Below are positions 1-9,666 of a DNA stretch of 64,000 bases, piece by piece. The notes under the pieces were generated by a model. It saw nothing but the letters and a program-made list of their open reading frames with translations. It was not told the DNA's origin and did not search any database. The position numbers and the translations under genes were made by a program. The stretch covers positions 1 through 64,000 of the forward strand of contig JAEYAW010000036.1 in NCBI GenBank assembly GCA_023404675.1, read 5' to 3'. Source of the DNA: Pseudomonadota bacterium. GTDB taxonomy: Bacteria > Pseudomonadota > Alphaproteobacteria > Rhizobiales > Xanthobacteraceae. Within the stretch, counting starts at the first letter, position 1, and each line of letters begins with the position of its first letter.

Positions 1-4
1 TCTC

Positions 5-568
5 AGTTTAGCGGACTGGTGATTGAGGGCCAACCGCAACTGTACGGAAGATCTGGCATTCCGATCATCGAGTTTAGCGGACTGGTGATTGAGGGCCAAC
101 CGCAACGGCACAACCTCCGCATTGCGGATGCGGATGAGTTTAGCGGACTGGTGATTGAGGGCCAACCGCAACCGAAGCGCTCGACCACCGGCTCAGGCCG
201 GTAGTTTAGCGGACTGGTGATTGAGGGCCAACCGCAACGTCATGATCGAGACCGGGGCGCGGCCCTCGAGTTTAGCGGACTGGTGATTGAGGGCCAACCG
301 CAACTCCCCATCGCGTTTACGTGGAACCATTCGGAGTTTAGCGGACTGGTGATTGAGGGCCAACCGCAACGCTGCAATCAGATGATCTCGGGCGGCAATG
401 AGTTTAGCGGACTGGTGATTGAGGGCCAACCGCAACGGGGTCGGCGAAACGGGCAGCGCGTGCGGGAGTTTAGCGGACTGGTGATTGAGGGCCAACCGCA
501 ACCTGAAGAACTGCCAATATGACATCAGCGCCAGTTTAGCGGACTGGTGATTGAGGGCCAACCGCAAC
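5..568 (-). CRISPR. CRISPR array, nine perfect 36-bp repeats, type II-C-like
   Basis: Nine identical 36-bp repeats start at 5, 71, 137, 203, 269, 335, 401, 467 and 533, a strict 66-bp period with unrelated 30-bp spacers. The window opens in a spacer, so the array continues to the left. Read on the minus strand the repeat starts GTTGCGG and ends TAAACT, which resembles alphaproteobacterial type II-C repeats (36-bp repeat, 30-bp spacer). The crRNA strand is therefore inferred to be minus. No cas gene, tracrRNA or leader is in the window. Short open frames across the array are by-products of the repeat. A tenth spacer-length segment (569-598) and the first five repeat bases (599-603) follow before the pattern breaks. 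Confidence 0.95.
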
Positions 569-665
569 TTCGGCAGCGTTGATGCTTATGCGGCGTTCAG
601 TTTGGGGTCGGCTCGCACCACATCGATGTCCGTTGGCTTCGCCTGCCAGAATACTTCGCGAGGTT

Positions 666-2126
666 TCAGTTCGATTGGTTCCTGGTCAGAACCCCTCGCG
701 CTGGCCAATTAGCACGCAAGCGCCGCCAGCCGATGACAATGCTCGTAACGGAAAATCCGAGCCCCAGTGCACAGAGCCCGACGATGATCACACTGCGCAG
801 GCGCGGATGCGCCAGCAGGACTGGAATGTCGAACGTATGCAACGCCTCGTAGAGCCAACGATAAGCCCGCCGAGACGCATCCAGTCTTTGCAGGAGCCTG
901 CCATCGGCAGCGTCGATGTCGAACCAGACATCGCCGCATCGTGAGCGGTAGACCGGCGCACCGGGAACAGTGGACTGCGCGGGATAGTCGTCAGGCTCAG
1001 CGAGAACGGATGGCATGCCGCAGTTCGCGGGAAGGCCCGTCGTCCAGTCCTGAATGTCGCGGCCGCTCAAGAGTCCTGCTTGTTTGTCACGGGACACATC
1101 GCCTGCCCTGACCAAGGTCTGGGACGCCAGAGCAAAGCGATCGCGGTGGTAGACTTTGCCGCCAAACGCGAACCATTCGACTTCGCGAATTGGTGACGCT
1201 GGCCGCAGCTGGTCGCGCGATGCCGCCCTCCAGTCCGGCGCGGCGTCCACCACGCGCGCTTCGGCCGGCGTCAACTCTCCGCGCGAGAACAGCCGGCCGT
1301 GATCCATGGACAGCCAGCCGCTGAAAATCCAGGTCAGCACGAACAGCGTTGCTGCCAGCCCGATGAGATGATGCAGGGCGTGCCAGCCACGATATGGCGT
1401 CGAGATCGCCCGTCCCCGCATCCTGATCCGCGCGATCCCGAGCACCGCACCAAGCAAGGCTGCAATCGAGGCCAGCAGCGACAGAGTCCAGACCACGCGG
1501 TCCCAGAGCGCCCAATTGCTCCTCAGCACCGTCGGATAAATCCAGTGCAAGACGCTGCCGACCCAATTCCATCCACGCTCGCTTCGGGTCGTGTCGAGCA
1601 CGACCTCGCCGGTGCGAGACGAGACATAGATCTCGGTCCCGGCGGCATCGCCGAGGGCGATGCGAAACAACGGCCGATGGCGGTCAAAGCCGTTCGGAAC
1701 ACTCCATTGGTCATAGTCCGCGTGCGCGACGATCGCAGCCGGCGCGGGATCGAGCCCTCGCTGCTCGAGGTGCGCACGTGCAATGGTCAGCGCAATGTCG
1801 ACAGACGTCACACTTGCGTCCTGTCCATCGGAGGCATGGACCGCACCGATGTGCGATCGCCCCGACACCACATAGACCGGTCCATCGCTCCGCTGGATCA
1901 AGCGCACGCGCGTGGCGTCCGATATCCCGCTTGCCGCCACGGCTTCGGCTACCGTGATCCTCACCTCCGCAAGATCCACCGGCGTCAATCCGGCGAACCG
2001 CTCCGCTTCCGTCAGTGACGGGAACGGAACGAAGTGCATCACGATGCCGCTTGCGAACCACATCGCGAACAGCAGGCCAAACGCGATCCCGAGCCAGCGG
2101 TGCAGCAGGACGATCGCGCCCATCAT
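666..2126 (-). CDS. PepSY-associated transmembrane protein
   Basis: A 486-residue inner-membrane protein of the PepSY_TM family. A first hydrophobic helix with an HRW motif lies near residues 5-28, two more lie near 218-240 and 255-275, and a last one near 447-468. Large periplasmic PepSY-type segments lie between them. Family members are often found beside TonB-dependent siderophore receptors, and some act as siderophore or ferric reductases. Here the gene starts 12 bp after the stop of such a receptor on the same strand, so the two are probably one operon. A role in releasing or reducing an imported metal chelate is inferred. A second ATG lies one codon downstream. Confidence 0.85.
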   Translation of the reverse strand: MMGAIVLLHRWLGIAFGLLFAMWFASGIVMHFVPFPSLTEAERFAGLTPVDLAEVRITVAEAVAASGISDATRVRLIQRSDGPVYVVSGRSHIGAVHASDGQDASVTSVDIALTIARAHLEQRGLDPAPAAIVAHADYDQWSVPNGFDRHRPLFRIALGDAAGTEIYVSSRTGEVVLDTTRSERGWNWVGSVLHWIYPTVLRSNWALWDRVVWTLSLLASIAALLGAVLGIARIRMRGRAISTPYRGWHALHHLIGLAATLFVLTWIFSGWLSMDHGRLFSRGELTPAEARVVDAAPDWRAASRDQLRPASPIREVEWFAFGGKVYHRDRFALASQTLVRAGDVSRDKQAGLLSGRDIQDWTTGLPANCGMPSVLAEPDDYPAQSTVPGAPVYRSRCGDVWFDIDAADGRLLQRLDASRRAYRWLYEALHTFDIPVLLAHPRLRSVIIVGLCALGLGFSVTSIVIGWRRLRANWPARGVLTRNQSN

Positions 2127-2138
2127 GTGGTCAGTGCC

Positions 2139-4583
2139 TTACCACTTGAACGCGGCCGAGAGCTCATAAGTGCGCGGAGCGCCGAGCAAGATCTGGTCGG
2201 GATAGAATGGATCGCCCCAGATCGCGTAGCGCTTGTCGGCGATGTTGCGCACGCGGAAAGCAAGCCGGGCCTGGTCGACCGCATTGAACACCGTTTTGGG
2301 GATATCGACGAACGCGTAGACGTCGGCGACGGTGTAGGCCTTCATCGTCACGACGTTGGCGTCGGTGTTGTAGCGGTCGCCGACATGGCGACCGGTGATG
2401 CCGACCTCGACCGGCCAGGGCGTGACGAACCGGTAGGCCGCACCGGCATTCGCCACGATGCGCGGCACGTTCGGCGGCGTGTTGCCGGAGAACGAGCCGC
2501 CGGCGAAATCGTAGTCGGCATAGCGCGCATCGACATAGGCGACGTTGCCCCAGAGCCGCAGGGGCTCGATCGGACGGATCGACATGGCGAGCTCCACGCC
2601 CTTCGACTCCTGCCGTCCCGCGATATTGAGCTGCATGCCGCCGGCCGCGGCATAGACGTTCTTGCGCAGGATGTCATAGGCCGAGAATGACCACTCCGCC
2701 CTGTTGTTCCAGAAGAGGTGCTTGACGCCCGTCTCGTAGGTGCGCGCTGTCGTCAGGTCGAGCGGCTGGGTGGGGGAGAGCAGAAAGATGTTGTTGGCAG
2801 AGATGTCGGCGCCGGTGGCATACTGGCTGAAGAAGGTGAGGCCGGGAACGGCTTCCCACGTGTAGCCGATGCGGCCCGTCACCGGCGCCCAGTCTTTGGC
2901 GAACGGAAAATTCGCCTTCACCAGACCGTTCACGTCGGTCGAGTTGCGATCGAGCCCGATATGCTCGACGCGCACGCCGCCGACCAGCGCGAAGGTGCGC
3001 GTCAGCTTCAACCGGTCCTCGAACGACAGAGCCTCGTTGTCGATCCGCGCGGTCTGCTGCTGCGTCGTGAGCAAGCCGTAGAAGCCGCGGTTGGGATAGA
3101 CCAGCGAAACGGAATCGGTGGGGAAGTTTGCAGCACCCGGCCTGACGAAATCGAGATAGCTCGACGAGAGCGTCGTGACCAGGCGGTTGTCGAAGCCGGC
3201 GATGTTAGCTTCCCAGATCAGGTCGGTGATGTTGCCGACAAGCCGCTGGCTGTGCGCTACGTAGAAGCGTTCGCGATCGACGAGGTTCGTGCCGGAGTTG
3301 AATGCCTCGACCTCGTTGTTGAACCAAGTGCGCTCCGCGCCATAGCCATAGGCCTGGCTCTTCAGCGTCAGGTCGGGCGCGAGCTTCAGTTCGAATCCAC
3401 CACGCAGCCACACCTCCTGCGCAACGTTGCGATTGTCCAGAACGTTATAGTTGGTGTTGAAGGTGCGGTCATCGATCGTGACCGCGCCGAGGTTGGTGCC
3501 GTTGTAGTTCGAGATGTAGTTGCCGGAAACGATACCGCTCGTCGCATGCGAGCCGCTATAGGCGACCGGCACCAGGGGCGCGCCCCAATAGGCGCTCGAG
3601 CGATCTTCCCGGTACTCGATCGCGCCCCAGACCTTGAGACTGTCGGAGACGCGGTAGTTGAGCTGGCCGGAGATATCCAGTGTCCTGGTATTGGTGTCGT
3701 CGGCAAAACCGTTGAGCGAAGAGCGGCTGATGTCGAAACGATAGTCAAGCCCCTGCACATTGGTGCTGCCGCCGGAGCCGTAATGGGCGCGGAACGAGTT
3801 CAGCGAGTCCCAGGAGAAATCCGCCTCGTTGCGGATTGGACCCGTGTGCGGCTGTTTGGTGACGAAGTTGATCGCGCCGCCCGCAGCACCCTCGCCCGAC
3901 ATCAGCGAGGCCGGCCCCTTCAGGAATTCCACGGCTTCCAGATTGGCGGTGTCGGTGATCCGCGAGGTCATGTTCTGCGGGCCGATCTTGATGCCGTTGT
4001 AGAGCGTGTTGATCTGGCTATTGGTGAAGCCGCGCATCGAGAACGCTGACGGCTCCGCCGGGTTGTCGCCGGAGGTAACGCCGACCGCGCCCTGCGCCAC
4101 TTCGGACATGGTGCGATAGCCCAGCTCGCGCATGGTCTCGGCCGAGATCACCTCGACGGTCGCGGGTGTCTCCCGCACCGGCAGACTGAGCCGTGAGGCG
4201 CTTGTAGCAACCACGTTGCTGTTGAGCGGTGTTGTCGCTTGGGTCTGCGTCGCAGCGCCTGGCGCTGCGGGATCGGGTGCTGCCGCAGTCGCGGGTTTGC
4301 GCGATGACGCGCGGCGCTCGCCTCGCCCCTCGCCTCCGGCAGGCTGGGTCCGCCTCCTGGCGTGTGGTACAGGGTATATTTCAACGGGCGGCAAATTGGT
4401 GGATCTGTTCTCTAACTGGGATGTCGTTTGGCCAATCGCCGGCGAGGTGCTCCCACAGGAAAGTGTGGCAATGAGAACGACACATAGGCGGTGAACGCTG
4501 GTCGTATTCGCCTGACGAGTGATCCTGCCCCTGAATTCACGCACAATATTCAACCAGCCTTTCTGCATCCCAGTCCGACGCAT
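2139..4583 (-). CDS. TonB-dependent siderophore-type outer-membrane receptor
   Basis: About 814 residues, the usual size for the family. A signal-like segment ends near an SPAIGQ site. A proline-rich linker follows, then a plug domain (TPATVEVISAETM, later SMRGF and VEFLKGPASLMSGEGAAGG), then a 22-strand-type barrel ending in AAFKW with the expected terminal aromatic residue. The open frame runs up to 4667. I chose the ATG at 4583 because a GGAAG lies 9 bases before it; 4568 is a second choice. It imports a ferric or other metal chelate using TonB energy. It is followed by the PepSY protein and preceded by an AraC regulator. The substrate is unknown. Cobalt for the nearby nitrile hydratase is possible but speculative. 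Confidence 0.92.
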   Translation of the reverse strand: MRRTGMQKGWLNIVREFRGRITRQANTTSVHRLCVVLIATLSCGSTSPAIGQTTSQLENRSTNLPPVEIYPVPHARRRTQPAGGEGRGERRASSRKPATAAAPDPAAPGAATQTQATTPLNSNVVATSASRLSLPVRETPATVEVISAETMRELGYRTMSEVAQGAVGVTSGDNPAEPSAFSMRGFTNSQINTLYNGIKIGPQNMTSRITDTANLEAVEFLKGPASLMSGEGAAGGAINFVTKQPHTGPIRNEADFSWDSLNSFRAHYGSGGSTNVQGLDYRFDISRSSLNGFADDTNTRTLDISGQLNYRVSDSLKVWGAIEYREDRSSAYWGAPLVPVAYSGSHATSGIVSGNYISNYNGTNLGAVTIDDRTFNTNYNVLDNRNVAQEVWLRGGFELKLAPDLTLKSQAYGYGAERTWFNNEVEAFNSGTNLVDRERFYVAHSQRLVGNITDLIWEANIAGFDNRLVTTLSSSYLDFVRPGAANFPTDSVSLVYPNRGFYGLLTTQQQTARIDNEALSFEDRLKLTRTFALVGGVRVEHIGLDRNSTDVNGLVKANFPFAKDWAPVTGRIGYTWEAVPGLTFFSQYATGADISANNIFLLSPTQPLDLTTARTYETGVKHLFWNNRAEWSFSAYDILRKNVYAAAGGMQLNIAGRQESKGVELAMSIRPIEPLRLWGNVAYVDARYADYDFAGGSFSGNTPPNVPRIVANAGAAYRFVTPWPVEVGITGRHVGDRYNTDANVVTMKAYTVADVYAFVDIPKTVFNAVDQARLAFRVRNIADKRYAIWGDPFYPDQILLGAPRTYELSAAFKW

Positions 4584-4769
4584 TGGTGCGCACTTCCGTC
4601 GGCAACGAGGGAGGCGGTGCAGATCATGGCCCAGTTGAATCGAATGGTGTAGATCTGAGAGTGCCAAATTAAGTTGCTCACCCGCGCCAAGCGACAGCTA
4701 TCACGGGCCTCCGTCGACGTGAGATCGGCTACGGAACGAACGGGCTTCGTCAGCCAAATCCCCACGACC

Positions 4770-5777
4770 CTAAGCTTGAGCGCGCGCCTTCGCTGCTTTC
4801 GCAGGAAACTTGGCTGCTTTCGCAGGAGACAATCCATAAGCACCCTTGAAAGTTCGGCTAAAATGCGCGACCTCTTTGAAACAGAATTGAGCTGAGAGAT
4901 CCGCTATGCTGGCATGGGCTCCTTCTATAAGAGCGGAATGGCATGCCTCGAGTCGTCGTTGCCATACCCATCGCATGGGCGTTACGCCTACTTGCGCGAA
5001 GAGTCTGTTGAGGGTCCGGCGCGAAACACCGATGTGTTTGGCGATCCGTTCGGGCGACAGTTCTTGATTCCTCAGATTGGCCAGCGCATAGCTCTGCGCA
5101 GCTTCCGGCTTCGTCCGGCCCCGAGGCGCACGGCTGCTTTCAATTTCCGAATCGATAATCGCTGAAGCAATCTCCAAAATCGATGAGGCCAATCTCGTTC
5201 CTACGACGATCGCTGAGTCGCGGCTCAGCTCGACAGACATTGCTGCTTTCGTCAGATTTGCAAGCAAAAGGTTGAGCGACCGATCGCTGGCAAATTTGAT
5301 GGGAGTCGCCAAGTCTTCAACGCCCGCATGTCGAGAAGCCAGTAGATCTCGCGGCACCTTGACGAGGATGGCTTCAGGCGCGAAATCGTACAAAAATCTG
5401 CGATGCGCTTGGTAAAGCACGATCTCATGCTTTCCCTGAATCAAGGTTCGTCGGCCCTGCTTGAGACATCCATTTCCGCGCAAGAGGATACTCAGACAGA
5501 GCACATCTTCTTCACGGTTGGGATGTTCTCCACGATCGCTACCCTTTAGGAGCGTTGGCACTCGAAAATGACTGACTTCGAGCCGACCGAAAATGCGGTT
5601 GGAGAGGCTGGCTTCTGACTTGCGTCCAAGGCGATCGAACTGCATCTTCGCAATCGATCCTTCGCCGACGCCTTCAAATCGATGATTGAGGCCATTCCAT
5701 AGTCCCCGACCAGATTCAAAAATTCTGGCGATCGCTGCTCGTGACTGATCCGTCGGTTTTGTATCGTCAAGCAACAT
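4770..5777 (-). CDS. AraC-family transcriptional regulator
   Basis: A 335-residue protein with an N-terminal AraC_binding_2-like sensor domain (about 1-210) and a C-terminal double helix-turn-helix (about 225-325). The first helix-turn-helix holds ERIAKHIGVSRRTLNRLF; the second ends FSRTFKGAYGLSP. The tail (AKAAKFPAKAAKARAQA) is Ala/Lys-rich. The ATG at 5777 has a GGAG seven bases upstream. It lies on the same strand upstream of the TonB receptor and downstream of the amidase, so it could control either. AraC regulators of this sensor class are known for amine, nitrile and alkane-type catabolic operons. The effector cannot be read from the sequence. Confidence 0.88.
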   Translation of the reverse strand: MLLDDTKPTDQSRAAIARIFESGRGLWNGLNHRFEGVGEGSIAKMQFDRLGRKSEASLSNRIFGRLEVSHFRVPTLLKGSDRGEHPNREEDVLCLSILLRGNGCLKQGRRTLIQGKHEIVLYQAHRRFLYDFAPEAILVKVPRDLLASRHAGVEDLATPIKFASDRSLNLLLANLTKAAMSVELSRDSAIVVGTRLASSILEIASAIIDSEIESSRAPRGRTKPEAAQSYALANLRNQELSPERIAKHIGVSRRTLNRLFAQVGVTPMRWVWQRRLEACHSALIEGAHASIADLSAQFCFKEVAHFSRTFKGAYGLSPAKAAKFPAKAAKARAQA

Positions 5778-5800
5778 ATCGAAACTCCGCCACCAGCCAA

Positions 5801-6336
5801 TAGAGGATCGTAAAAAGCCGACGAGGATCGCCGATTGCTAGTCGCCCCAAATCCCGAGCGTCCTCAAACCAGCTTACTTAAGGCGGTCGGCAGAAGTACC
5901 AGCAACAGCACCAAGCAGGCTCAACGACGACTCCACCATCACAGGTCTGACTGCTGTTCACGCAAACAGGGTCAAACGCCGGGTCAGCTTAGAGGTAGGC
6001 TTCGCTCCGTCATTGAGCTCCGTTGCCGCGGAAATGGCATCGGTCTTGTGAGTCGAACTCGCCCTCCGGCGCAAGTCAGCCTGCGCACCACCGTCGAACG
6101 AATTATCTGCGTCCGGGCAGAAGGCCGGGAACGAGCTTCCAGAAACACCTGAAACGCCGCAGGCTCGCCCTTCCAGATCAGGAGCAATGCTGGATTCATA
6201 CATATCTGGCGCCGCTGGATCGAGCATTCGCAAGCTGATATCGATCGACGATCGGCATCTCGGCATGGCCAATGGCAGAAACGGCCATGCCGATCGCTCG
6301 TCCCTCGCTGTCGGCGACAGCCTTGCAAATCGTCAA
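5801..6336. other. Non-coding or decayed stretch downstream of the amidase
   Basis: About 535 bp between the amidase stop and the araC start. Short open frames on both strands have no recognisable domain, no good ribosome-binding site and poor codon use. It probably contains the araC promoter. No repeat, hairpin terminator or RNA gene stood out by eye. Confidence 0.4.
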
Positions 6337-7860
6337 CTAGCCGGTGCTCACAGACTTCCAATCTTCCGATTGCTCGAATGCGTGCGCAGCACGATAGATG
6401 GTCGCTTCGGCGCAATGTTTCCCAACCAACATCATTCCCACAGGCAGATCCTGACTGATGCCGCATGGCACCGACATTGCGGGATGACCGGTCACATCGA
6501 AAGGCGCAGTATTGCCCAGCATTTCGAACGCTCGCAGCAGCACTTCGGAAAGTGGGGCGGACGGACCAGGCAATTTGGTCGCCTTCAGCGGCAACGTGGG
6601 CAAGAGCAATACGTCGCAATCGGCCAAGGCGTCGTCGTAAGCCGCCCGCAGCCGCCGCGCAAGGTTCTGTGCCTTTGCATAGTACACGCCGCGGTGCTTC
6701 TGCAGCATGTATTGCCCCATCATGATCGTGACCTTGAGTGTGTCCGAGAGGCTGTCGGCACGCGTGCGCCAAGCGTCATGAGCCTGCATCAAGCTTGTGA
6801 CGTAGAGACCTTTCCAGTTAAAGCCGTAGCCGTTGCCATGCATCATCTGTACGGTCGCGCCCTCGTGAGCAATCGCCGACCAGATGGCCCCACCCACGGC
6901 ATGCATCGGGACCGACACCTCCTTGACCTCGGCATCAAGCTTGCGAAATCTGTCGGCTGCCTTCCTGACCAGCGCATCCACGTCTTCCTCGGAGTTGGGA
7001 TGACCGAAACCTTCCTTGAGCACGCCGATCCGCAGCCCCTTGACACCTTTGCCGAGCGCGCCGGTGTAGTCGGCAGCCGAAATACTGACCTGCCGAGGAT
7101 CAAGCCCGTCAGGACCGGCCAGTACCTCGAGGAGCAGCGCGTTATCAGCGACGCTCGCAGTGATCGGGCCGGTGTGATCGAGAGTACTCTCGATCGGCAT
7201 CACGCCCGTATAGGGGACCAGTCCGTAAGTCGGCTTCATGCCGTACGTCCCGCAATAGGCGGACGGTATGCGGATCGATCCGCCTTGGTCGCCGCCAATC
7301 GCCATATCCACTTCTCCAGCCGCAACAAGCGCAGCACTGCCGGACGAAGAACCTCCGGCAGAATAGCCGGCCTTGCGCGGGTTAATCACGGGACCCAGGG
7401 CGCTGGTATGGCTGCCGCCCGAAAAACAGAAATACTCGCAATGGGCCTTGCCGACGATCGTCGCGCCCGCATCGAGCATCCGCGTGACGATGGTCGCGTC
7501 GACGTCAGGGATGTACCCCTCCAGACTCGATGCTCCATTCATCATCGGCACACCCGCCAGCAGAACGTTGTCCTTGAGCACAACCGTCTTGCCCTGCAGC
7601 TTGCCTGACGGGGCGCCCTTCACCTCCGTCTTGCGATACCAGGCGTTGTAGACGTTCTCCTTGCCGCTCGGCTGGTAGCCCGGTGTCCGCGGGTATTTAA
7701 CGAGGGGAAGCTCATCGGGCAGTGTATCGAGCACATTGTAGCCGGCGACGGTTCCCTCCATCTGTTCGATGAAAGCCTCAACCTCTGCAACCGACATGTT
7801 CATGCCGAGCGTCGCACAGATCTCGGACATCTCCTTCGTTGTCGGCTTCTTGACGCTCAT
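6337..7860 (-). CDS. Amidase (amidase-signature family) of the nitrile pathway
   Basis: A 507-residue hydrolase converting amides to carboxylic acid and ammonia, the second step after nitrile hydratase. With the start at 7860 (GGAG six bases upstream) the Ser-cisSer-Ser-Lys machinery falls at K96 (VVLKDN), S171 (GGSSSGS) and S195 (GGDQGGSIRIPS), with D191 and C203. From memory these are the positions reported for nitrile-hydratase-linked amidases of Rhodococcus, which supports both the start and the function. It is the last gene of the hydratase operon, about 110 bp after cobW. A longer frame up to 7941 has no good ribosome-binding site. Confidence 0.93.
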   Translation of the reverse strand: MSVKKPTTKEMSEICATLGMNMSVAEVEAFIEQMEGTVAGYNVLDTLPDELPLVKYPRTPGYQPSGKENVYNAWYRKTEVKGAPSGKLQGKTVVLKDNVLLAGVPMMNGASSLEGYIPDVDATIVTRMLDAGATIVGKAHCEYFCFSGGSHTSALGPVINPRKAGYSAGGSSSGSAALVAAGEVDMAIGGDQGGSIRIPSAYCGTYGMKPTYGLVPYTGVMPIESTLDHTGPITASVADNALLLEVLAGPDGLDPRQVSISAADYTGALGKGVKGLRIGVLKEGFGHPNSEEDVDALVRKAADRFRKLDAEVKEVSVPMHAVGGAIWSAIAHEGATVQMMHGNGYGFNWKGLYVTSLMQAHDAWRTRADSLSDTLKVTIMMGQYMLQKHRGVYYAKAQNLARRLRAAYDDALADCDVLLLPTLPLKATKLPGPSAPLSEVLLRAFEMLGNTAPFDVTGHPAMSVPCGISQDLPVGMMLVGKHCAEATIYRAAHAFEQSEDWKSVSTG

Positions 7861-7971
7861 GGTTTTCTCCAAACTGGATGGGATTACAGGTGGCCCTTCA
7901 CCGCAATCAACTCTCGCGGCCAAAGACGCAATTACGGGCACGCTGGTTCTGCGTGACGAGAGCGACCCGAC

Positions 7972-8958
7972 TTATTGGGCCAGGCACGCTGTCAAGTCGG
8001 CGATCATCTCCGCTTCCGGAAGCTTGCGGCCGATGAAGACCAGCTTTGAGGCGCGCGCTTCGCCAGGTGCCCACGGCGAGCCGACATCGGAATTCATCAA
8101 CATATGAATGCCCTGGAAGATCACGCGGTGGTCGAGACCTTCAAACGCGACGATGCCCTTGTATCTCATCAGATCCCTTCCCACCCGAGAGATCGCGCTA
8201 CGAAAGAATTCCTGCAATCGATCCTGATCGAATGGCTTCGTACTCGAGAACACGAACGACTGCACCGAATCGTCGTGCACGTGGTGATCCTCACCGAGAA
8301 AGCCGGGTTCGATCTGGAGAATGTCGTCCAGAGAGAAGCCACGAATATCAAGCAGCTCTGCTATGGGCACATCGCCAAAGCTCGCCGGCTTGATCGGCGC
8401 TCGCGGATTGATCTTTGCCAACCGGTCAGACAGCCGAGCCAACTCCTGCTCGCTCACGAGGTCCGCCTTGCTCAGCAGGACCCGGTCCGCGAATCCCACT
8501 TGCTCCTGCGCCTCGTGGAACGCGTCCAGCTGATCCGCAGCATGTTTTGCGTCAACCACTGTCACGATGGCATCGAGCAGGTAGTAGGAGGCAACGTCGT
8601 CCTCGACGAAGAACGTCTGAGCAACCGGCGCCGGGTCGGCCAGCCCAGTCGTCTCGATGATCACGCGGTCGAACGAGTCGTGGTTGACCTCCCGGCGTTT
8701 TCGAAGGTCACCAAGGATGCGGACCAGGTCGCCGCGCACCGTGCAACAGATACAGCCGTTGTTCATCTCGACGATCTGCTCTCGCTCCCCGACGACCAGG
8801 AGATCGTTGTCGACGCCGGCCTCGCCGAACTCGTTTTCGATGACGGCTATTCGTTCGCCGTGCCGCTCACGCAAGATACGATTCAGCAGCGTGGTTTTCC
8901 CGGCACCGAGGAAACCGGTGAGAATGGTAACCGGGACCTTTTGCGGGGTGATCAACAT
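7972..8958 (-). CDS. CobW/P47K-family GTPase, nitrile hydratase metallochaperone
   Basis: A 328-residue G3E-family GTP-binding protein. It has the P-loop GFLGAGKTTLL (about 15-25), the metal-binding NNGCICCTVR (about 68-77), a Walker B-like VIIETTGLADP and the C-terminal CobW_C domain. Members next to nitrile hydratase genes help load the active-site metal. The start overlaps the end region of the accessory-protein gene upstream, so it is translated as part of the same operon. Its position between the accessory protein and the amidase supports a role in cobalt delivery. Confidence 0.93.
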   Translation of the reverse strand: MLITPQKVPVTILTGFLGAGKTTLLNRILRERHGERIAVIENEFGEAGVDNDLLVVGEREQIVEMNNGCICCTVRGDLVRILGDLRKRREVNHDSFDRVIIETTGLADPAPVAQTFFVEDDVASYYLLDAIVTVVDAKHAADQLDAFHEAQEQVGFADRVLLSKADLVSEQELARLSDRLAKINPRAPIKPASFGDVPIAELLDIRGFSLDDILQIEPGFLGEDHHVHDDSVQSFVFSSTKPFDQDRLQEFFRSAISRVGRDLMRYKGIVAFEGLDHRVIFQGIHMLMNSDVGSPWAPGEARASKLVFIGRKLPEAEMIADLTACLAQ

Positions 8959-8968
8959 CGAGAGTCCG

Positions 8969-9319
8969 TCATTTCATGACGTTGGCAGCCGAAGCGGCCG
9001 CGAAGTTTCGCGCGCGCAGCTGCGCCCGGTTCGTCGCTCCCTTGGCAATCAAAAGTTTCTCGGCCGCATCCAGCCATTGCTCATAATAGGGGCGCGGCAC
9101 ACCACCGGACGCTTCGATGCTGGTTTCGGCAGCTACTTCCCGCGAAAAGCACTCCACCCACTCCGACCATTCAAAGTAGCCGTCCTGGGCCAAGCGGACG
9201 ATGATCGCGAATATCCTGGCTTCCCACGGTTCGTCGAACTTCGCGTCCATGTCCGAAGCAACGGGAAGCCCCTTACAAAGCAAGGAGGACTGAGGCTCGA
9301 CCTGCACGGGCGTCTCCAT
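8969..9319 (-). CDS. Nitrile hydratase accessory/activator protein
   Basis: A 116-residue protein of the P14K-type activator family, which is homologous to the N-terminal domain of the beta subunit. It contains FDEPWEARIFAIIVRLAQDG and PRPYYEQWLDAAEKLLIAKG, parallel to EWERRVFAMFAG and SSYYEHWLHAFEDLLIKRG in the beta-N protein upstream. These proteins help insert metal into the alpha subunit. The ATG at 9319 overlaps the stop of the beta-C gene (TGATG), which fixes the start and implies coupled translation. The family is clear; the exact mechanism is known only from relatives. Confidence 0.9.
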   Translation of the reverse strand: METPVQVEPQSSLLCKGLPVASDMDAKFDEPWEARIFAIIVRLAQDGYFEWSEWVECFSREVAAETSIEASGGVPRPYYEQWLDAAEKLLIAKGATNRAQLRARNFAAASAANVMK

Positions 9320-9666
9320 CAATCCAAATCCATGTAATCGTCGAAAATGTCGACCTTCACCGTATCCCGGGCGGGCGCCGTCTCCCCCCACAACTCACGG
9401 GCCGTGAACCGAACGCTGTAGCAGTGCTGGGGTTTCTCGCCCAGTCCGTGCGCATGGGTATCAGGGAATGCGAACACGCCATAGTCGGCTTCGACGATTC
9501 CGCGCTTCCCGCGCAGATAACCAGGCAGCCTTGTATGCGTGGCGGGGTTGTGGTTACGAACACGGACCCTCTCGCCGACGCGGAAGCGTGGCGCGACGTG
9601 CTCTGCGACCCGGGCCGACGCTCCGGTGGACGTAACGGCTGGAACGATATCAGGCGTCAGCAACAT
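9319..9666 (-). CDS. Nitrile hydratase beta subunit, C-terminal (SH3-like) half as a separate gene
   Basis: A 115-residue protein matching the C-terminal beta-barrel domain of the nitrile hydratase beta subunit: PRFRVGERVRVRNHNPATHTRLPGYLRGKRGIVEADYGVFAFPD and QHCYSVRFTARELWG, with an acidic C-terminus. In most nitrile hydratases this domain is fused to the beta N-terminal domain. Here it is a separate gene in another frame. It overlaps the end of the beta-N gene by 17 bp and has its own strong site (AGGGAG, seven to eight bases before the ATG at 9666). This argues for a real split subunit rather than a sequencing frameshift. Confidence 0.9.
   Translation of the reverse strand: MLLTPDIVPAVTSTGASARVAEHVAPRFRVGERVRVRNHNPATHTRLPGYLRGKRGIVEADYGVFAFPDTHAHGLGEKPQHCYSVRFTARELWGETAPARDTVKVDIFDDYMDLD

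Noticed and set aside
3..567. Open frames of 61-124 codons on both strands across the CRISPR array
   Set aside because: They arise from the repeat having no stop in those frames with a 66-bp period. The translated repeat units are not a protein family.
5984..6772. A 262-codon minus-strand frame overlapping the amidase end
   Set aside because: It overlaps the well-supported amidase in another frame, and its unique part has no protein-like features.
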